Notes under the pieces: model-generated
What the model was told of the DNA's origin: nothing
What the model saw: the letters and a program-made list of their open reading frames with translations, nothing else
Database searches by the model: none
Shown here: in pieces, positions 60,362 through 64,000 of the stretch
Layout: each line of letters begins with the position of its first letter
Position numbering within the stretch: the stretch's first letter is position 1
From: Aquiflexum lacus
GTDB lineage: Bacteria; Bacteroidota; Bacteroidia; Cytophagales; Cyclobacteriaceae
Assembly (NCBI RefSeq): GCF_015476655.1
Contig: NZ_JABFHF010000007.1
Location: 1-64,000, forward strand
Direction of reading: 5' to 3'
Length of the DNA stretch: 64,000 nt
Translations under genes and position numbers: made by a program

Positions 60362-62173
60362 TTAAAACAAGAGGGAATATTGTAAAGGAAGGCTGATAGA
60401 AACCATCAGGTTTTGACCATCGGTACCGCTTTCAATGGACGGCTTGGACGGTGATTTTGGGTCCATTTGGATATAGTAACCTTTGTCTACTACCCAATAC
60501 AAACCGTCCTGAATCATTTTAATTTCTCCGCCCGAAGCGATGCTGTAACGCTTATTGGCAGTGATCCCTTCTGTAGTAATTGATCTATCCAATCCTTTAC
60601 CATCTGCCCTTGCGATTATAAAATCCTGAAATTTCACACCAATGTTCTGATACTGGTATTCTACGCCTCCATTTTTAAGCTGATAGCCATTGGCTTTAAA
60701 CTTTTCACTCATGGCAGTGAACTCTGTATCATGGAGATTTTTTTCTGGATTCCCCAGAAAGACCACAGCGCCCATTGGTCTGGAGACACCATTTCCGCGG
60801 TTGTTCCACATGGGCGTGGCATCCAAAAATTCACCCCGCCATACCTGGGCAAGGTTGCCTTTACTCAGGTCAAAAGAATAATGCACTTTTTGGGCACCTG
60901 CAACCGAAACTGCGTGGGTCAATCTTTTTCCATCAGGTAAATCGATAAAACTTCTGAGAACAGGGACTTCGTTGGGATTTACCAAGATTGGATCGACCAT
61001 ATTAGTGGTTGATATGTTGCTTTTGGAAAGGGGGGAAAGACGGAGACCGGGACCTGCAATACTTAGGTCCAGGCCTGTGTCAGACCAGTCCTTTGTTTTG
61101 GAAACCAGAATCTCTACAGGAACACTTCCTTTCTCAAGCTTGATTTCCTTGAATTGATAGCCTTCCTGTATGGGTAGTAGGTTGATTCCATTGATATAAA
61201 ACGCTCCCATTCCTGAGGGAACCCCCATCAAAAAGGTGTAATTTCCTGAGGAAGGAATCTCCAGCTTGCCTTCGTACCTGATGAGGTTTTGTTTGGTAGG
61301 AGTATAGACTTGATCATTGATGTTTTTAATTATTCCTATCCCGGATTCATTCAATTTGTCAAATTCCGGAACTTGGTTAAAAAAACCTTCATATACCATA
61401 TAGCGCAGGTCTGACAGTACCGGGACTTCCGCATCAAATTTGGTGACTTGAATATTTCTAAAAGCCACAGCACCATGGTCACCTTGAATGCGGATGGGTC
61501 CTTTTGGTATATCATTTGGCTTCAAGGAACCTCTTGTTGGTCCAAATACTTCCAGATTTTCATGGATCAATACACCGTTAAGGTGGACAGATAGGAATTT
61601 TGCATTTTCTGTTTTTTCACCCTGATCATTGAATCTTGGGGCTTGGAAAGATACTTTTAAGTTTTGCCAGACTCCGGGTGCTCGGCTAACATTTTGGCGA
61701 GGGGCATAGCCTTGATATCCTTGCTGTCCATCGGGCTCGTTATCATCCCATCTTTCATAGACACCACCCATATCTCCTGCACGTGCTGTGGTTTTACCCC
61801 AACTGTCGAGTATCTGAATTTCATACTGTCCCATCAGGTAAACACCGGAATTGGATTGTGGAGCTACCATGACTTCAAGCTCCAGGTCAATATCACCGAA
61901 TTCTTCCAAAGAAATCAGGTCCTGTCCATTGTTCTTTTTGGTAGGTTGGTTGACCAGAACCCCTTCACCTTTGTTGAAATTCAGGAGATTGGGCTTGTCC
62001 AAATTACCCGACACTTCTCCTGCATTGTGCCAAGTGCCGGTATTGGGTTTAAAGTCTGAAAGGGAGTTGATTTGTACGGTCTGTTGGGCAATGAGTCCTG
62101 CTTCAGGAAAAAATCCGGTCAGAAGCAGACAAGCAACACAGGTCGCCCAGTTTTTTAAATTAGTTATGGTCAT
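60362..62173 (-). CDS. DUF1080 (3-keto-disaccharide hydrolase-like) secreted protein
   Basis: A 603-residue protein with signal peptide (~1-32; CLLLTGFFPEAGLIAQ). Residues ~35-245: DUF1080 lectin-like domain (DIDLELEVMVAPQSNSGVYL; EIQILDSWG; APGVWQNLKVSF). Residues ~265-385: PA14-like beta domain (GNYTFLMGVPSGMGAFYING). C-terminal ~200 residues unrecognised, ending SLPLQYSLLF. DUF1080 proteins cleave keto-sugars in related bacteria. Upstream of the propeller-cytochrome gene, so the two probably act together on a polysaccharide-derived sugar. Met 62173 starts the signal peptide; the frame is open 25 codons upstream. Confidence 0.82.
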   Translation of the reverse strand: MTITNLKNWATCVACLLLTGFFPEAGLIAQQTVQINSLSDFKPNTGTWHNAGEVSGNLDKPNLLNFNKGEGVLVNQPTKKNNGQDLISLEEFGDIDLELEVMVAPQSNSGVYLMGQYEIQILDSWGKTTARAGDMGGVYERWDDNEPDGQQGYQGYAPRQNVSRAPGVWQNLKVSFQAPRFNDQGEKTENAKFLSVHLNGVLIHENLEVFGPTRGSLKPNDIPKGPIRIQGDHGAVAFRNIQVTKFDAEVPVLSDLRYMVYEGFFNQVPEFDKLNESGIGIIKNINDQVYTPTKQNLIRYEGKLEIPSSGNYTFLMGVPSGMGAFYINGINLLPIQEGYQFKEIKLEKGSVPVEILVSKTKDWSDTGLDLSIAGPGLRLSPLSKSNISTTNMVDPILVNPNEVPVLRSFIDLPDGKRLTHAVSVAGAQKVHYSFDLSKGNLAQVWRGEFLDATPMWNNRGNGVSRPMGAVVFLGNPEKNLHDTEFTAMSEKFKANGYQLKNGGVEYQYQNIGVKFQDFIIARADGKGLDRSITTEGITANKRYSIASGGEIKMIQDGLYWVVDKGYYIQMDPKSPSKPSIESGTDGQNLMVSISLPLQYSLLF

Positions 62174-62438
62174 TTTTTCAAAATAGGGGGTATGGTATAT
62201 TGAAATTTTACTGACCCTAAAGATGCCCCAAAAGGGAGGTTTTTCCAAATGTTTTGGATTGGTTGAGACCTAAAGAGATTAAATTTCTACTAAAAAAATT
62301 CCAAGTTAGAGAGGATGGAAATGACAAGAGGTTAAGCTAAATGAATTTATTGGATTTTTTGCTAAGATTACTTTCTGATTGAATACCGGAAGGTTACTTA
62401 CTTTTAAGAAACTTCTTAAGATTAAAACGCTATAAAAA

Positions 62439-62475
62439 TAGAAAGACAGGTTAACAAACCTGCCATTCTTTCTAT
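62439..62475 (-). terminator. Hairpin terminator of a small minus-strand unit
   Basis: Minus strand: ATAGAAAGA...TCTTTCTAT outer stem with an inner CAGGTT/AACCTG stem, followed by a short T-rich tail (TTTTTATAG). It indicates a transcript reading leftward from about 62.6 kb, where a 28-codon frame lies. The gap 62174-62438 has no gene. Confidence 0.6.
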
Positions 62476-62491
62476 GAATAAGCCCTAATGA

Positions 62492-62578
62492 TTATCTATT
62501 GTTCTTAAAGATTTTTTCCAAGTCACCAATCATTGTCTCCAATAAATCAATTTTTGAGTAAAATCTTATGTTTCGCAT
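62492..62578 (-). CDS. Possible 28-residue small protein
   Basis: ATG 62578 to TAA 62492 encodes RNIRFYSKIDLLETMIGDLE and a basic end KIFKNNR, an amphipathic helix. It sits 17 bases before a hairpin terminator and upstream DNA is AT-rich. It may be a small protein or part of a small RNA. Weak on its own; the terminator is the main support. 62579-62954 shows no further gene. Confidence 0.3.
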   Translation of the reverse strand: MRNIRFYSKIDLLETMIGDLEKIFKNNR

Positions 62579-62954
62579 TTTCTCTACAAAGAGAAAAAAA
62601 ATTATCCATTTTCAGCCAGTGTCGGTATAATTAATTCACCCAAACAATTCTACCAAATTAAAAGTGTCATTAGCAAAGTGATTTCTCCTCTAAATAAAAT
62701 CACTTACTAAAATGTTCACTCGCCTACTCATGGATAATCAAAAAAAATGCTGTTTTCTTTGTAGAATCCTCAATATTACTGATCACTTTTGATCATTATT
62801 GTTTTCCTAGTGTCTAAGTCAAATACTTAATTTTGTTATTACAAAGGTGGTCAATGATTTTCGTATCCAGCTTACATTAAGTCCTCTTAATGTTGCATAC
62901 ATCCTTGATTTTCTATTTTTTTGGAAGATCCTGGAGGCAGGAATCAGTCATGGA

Positions 62955-63110
62955 TCAAATTGGTTTTCTACCGCTGATGACTCTAAACAGTACTGCGATT
63001 ATAGCAATGACCAACAGAATGTGAATGATGCCCCCACTGTTGTAGCCTAGGAATCCTACAGCCCAAATGATGACCAATATGACTGCGATAATGTATAGTA
63101 AATTTCCCAT
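62955..63110 (-). CDS. lmo0937-family small membrane protein
   Basis: 51 residues with two transmembrane helices: NLLYIIAVILVIIWAVGFLG and IIHILLVIAIIAVLFRVI, separated by YNSGG. This is the typical pattern of the lmo0937/DUF5670 family, found in many bacteria and stress-linked. It is antisense to a plus-strand frame that I take as a shadow. Function unknown. Confidence 0.8.
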   Translation of the reverse strand: MGNLLYIIAVILVIIWAVGFLGYNSGGIIHILLVIAIIAVLFRVISGRKPI

Positions 63111-63215
63111 GATTCTGTTTGTTAGATGTGTATGTTTAAATGAATATTGTTTTTTGTTGATTTTTCTACAGTTGCCAAATTATGAAATGCAATGTCCAGT
63201 CACTGGCCTATGAAA

Positions 63216-63527
63216 TCAAAGCAACAAAATCAACAATACAATGACCAAAATCAGAGCCCCAACGGATAAATAAACACCTCCGTTGTTTCTGGTGATTTCT
63301 TTTTTGGTTTCTCTCAACTCCTTTCGAAGTTCTATCCTTTCTGCTTTCGTCAAGGAAGATTTGTCCATTTTCTTAATTTCTTCCAATCTGTTTTTCAGGA
63401 CCTCAATTTCCACAGGGGTCATGGTAGACTCAACTGGTGTTTTTCCCTTGCCGACGGCCAAGACAGGACTCAGAGAAAGTGAAAAGAAAATAAAGACTGT
63501 AACCCAGGTAATTCTTAAGTTTTTCAT
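63216..63527 (-). CDS. Small secreted/membrane protein with C-terminal anchor
   Basis: 103 residues: cleavable signal peptide (~1-25, SLSPVLAVG), a charged helical middle with IEVLKNRLEEIKKMDKSSLT, KAERIELRKELRETKKEI, and a final transmembrane helix (VYLSVGALILVIVLLILLL). It looks like a bitopic protein with a helical periplasmic part. Common in Bacteroidota; function unknown. 63528-63802 has no gene. Confidence 0.7.
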   Translation of the reverse strand: MKNLRITWVTVFIFFSLSLSPVLAVGKGKTPVESTMTPVEIEVLKNRLEEIKKMDKSSLTKAERIELRKELRETKKEITRNNGGVYLSVGALILVIVLLILLL

Positions 63528-63802
63528 GTGAGCAGTAAGTTGTTTTGTGCTGGGTGTAATTGACAGCGCTTGATTTGATTACTTTGATTTCCAATCATCA
63601 TAACAATACAAATGTAAGATGATATTCGCCTAAAAATTTTATATAAAATCAGGTACTTATTGTATAAATTACATAAAAAAAGTAGGTTTGAGCATGATGA
63701 AATGCTTTTATTGTTTTTTCTAATCCATTTGGATAATGTCACCTTTTGGCACATCTTTATCCTTGATTTATTAAACAAGTCTTTTTAATTCATAATATTA
63801 CC

Positions 63803-64000
63803 ATGACCAACAATGACATCCTCCGCAGCTTACGTTATACCTTTGATTTTGGAGATGATCAAATGATCGGGCTTTTTGAGTTAGGGGGTAAGGTCGTTAC
63901 CCGTGCTGAAGTGAGTGACTGGTTAAAAAGGGATGAGGATGACGGTTTTAAAGGAATTTACGACAAAGATCTTGCATACTTTCTAAATGGTCTGATCATC
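63803..64000 (+). CDS. DUF1456 family protein (partial, cut by window end)
   Basis: First 66 codons of a gene that continues past the window. Starts TNNDILRSLRYTFDFGDDQM, then IGLFELGGKVVTRAEVSDWL and DDGFKGIYDKDLAYFLNGLI, the two-repeat DUF1456 (YehS-like) pattern. Helical, cytoplasmic, of unknown function. Confidence 0.8.
   Translation, partial: MTNNDILRSLRYTFDFGDDQMIGLFELGGKVVTRAEVSDWLKRDEDDGFKGIYDKDLAYFLNGLII

Noticed and set aside
62847-63050. Plus-strand 67-codon frame
   Set aside because: Antisense to the lmo0937-type membrane protein, which has a clear family pattern.
63524-63778. Minus-strand 84-codon frame near the end
   Set aside because: Cys/Ile/Lys-rich product from AT-rich intergenic DNA, no recognisable motif; overlaps the start of the small secreted protein gene.

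Overview
The window looks like a chromosomal segment of a Bacteroidota bacterium, most likely order Cytophagales and close to Cyclobacteriaceae (an inference from gene families, not from a marker gene). Supporting signs: TAnnTTTG-type promoters, very AT-rich intergenic DNA, many lipoproteins, a Por/type-9 secretion C-terminal sorting domain (55526-57130), a Sec-type clade II nitrous-oxide reductase cluster, an AraC protein with an HMA-like N-terminus, and DUF4142, YflT-like and lmo0937-like stress proteins. No rRNA, tRNA, CRISPR array or insertion sequence was seen.

Layout. 1-2.1 kb: tandem 150-bp repeats, a YdeI-like protein, two tiny membrane proteins and a frameshifted YflT-like stress gene. 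2.4-6.9 kb: CheB-CheR-PAS-histidine kinase hybrid, response regulator and AraC-type protein. 7.2-12.7 kb: a stress cluster with manganese catalase, small charged proteins, glycine-zipper protein, DUF4142 and paralogous lipoproteins with look-alike promoters and terminators. 12.8-17.2 kb: GH13 enzyme, PEGA lipoprotein, secreted nuclease, CDF transporter. 17.6-23.3 kb: glycosyltransferase, UDP-galactopyranose mutase, GH1-RmlD fusion and GH1. 23.8-27.5 kb: MATE exporter, phytanoyl-CoA-dioxygenase-like enzyme, and a BrnTA toxin-antitoxin locus whose toxin carries a nonsense codon. 27.8-37.3 kb: Rrf2 regulator, Ric, membrane protein fused to cytochrome c, NosZ, membrane protein, NosL, NosD, NosF, NosY, all on the minus strand. 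37.7-41.1 kb: two SDR-type enzymes and a CstB-like persulfide dioxygenase-rhodanese. 54.9-64 kb: methyltransferase, T9SS cargo, a stand-alone DUF542 protein, a beta-propeller/cytochrome c with a DUF1080 partner, small membrane proteins and a truncated DUF1456 gene.

The most notable region is 41.4-54.7 kb. A minus-strand operon starts with an unlisted 52-residue peptide: a 23-residue leader ending in AAG, then a core with 19 Ser in 29 residues and no Cys or Thr. It is followed by a protein kinase with an apparent PqqD-like RiPP recognition element at its N-terminus, a C39-peptidase ABC exporter, an HlyD adaptor, a TolC-like channel, a PP2C phosphatase, an acidic lipoprotein and a TPR-CHAT (caspase-like) membrane protein. 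Convergent to it lie an ECF sigma factor, an anti-sigma-like TPR protein and a lipoprotein. The same element, GGTTAC-N17-CGAC, with exactly 17 bases between the boxes, precedes the sigma gene, the lipoprotein gene and the peptide operon, so all three are probably one regulon. I read this as a candidate new RiPP-like system that phosphorylates and secretes a serine-rich peptide. That function is inference.

A second regulatory link: an inverted repeat (ATAATAAAAGA-like halves, 8-base spacer) overlaps the promoter of the Rrf2-Ric-nos operon and recurs upstream of the stand-alone DUF542 gene. Intergenic regions also hold several arrays of degenerate 7-base repeats and two families of dispersed palindromic repeats.
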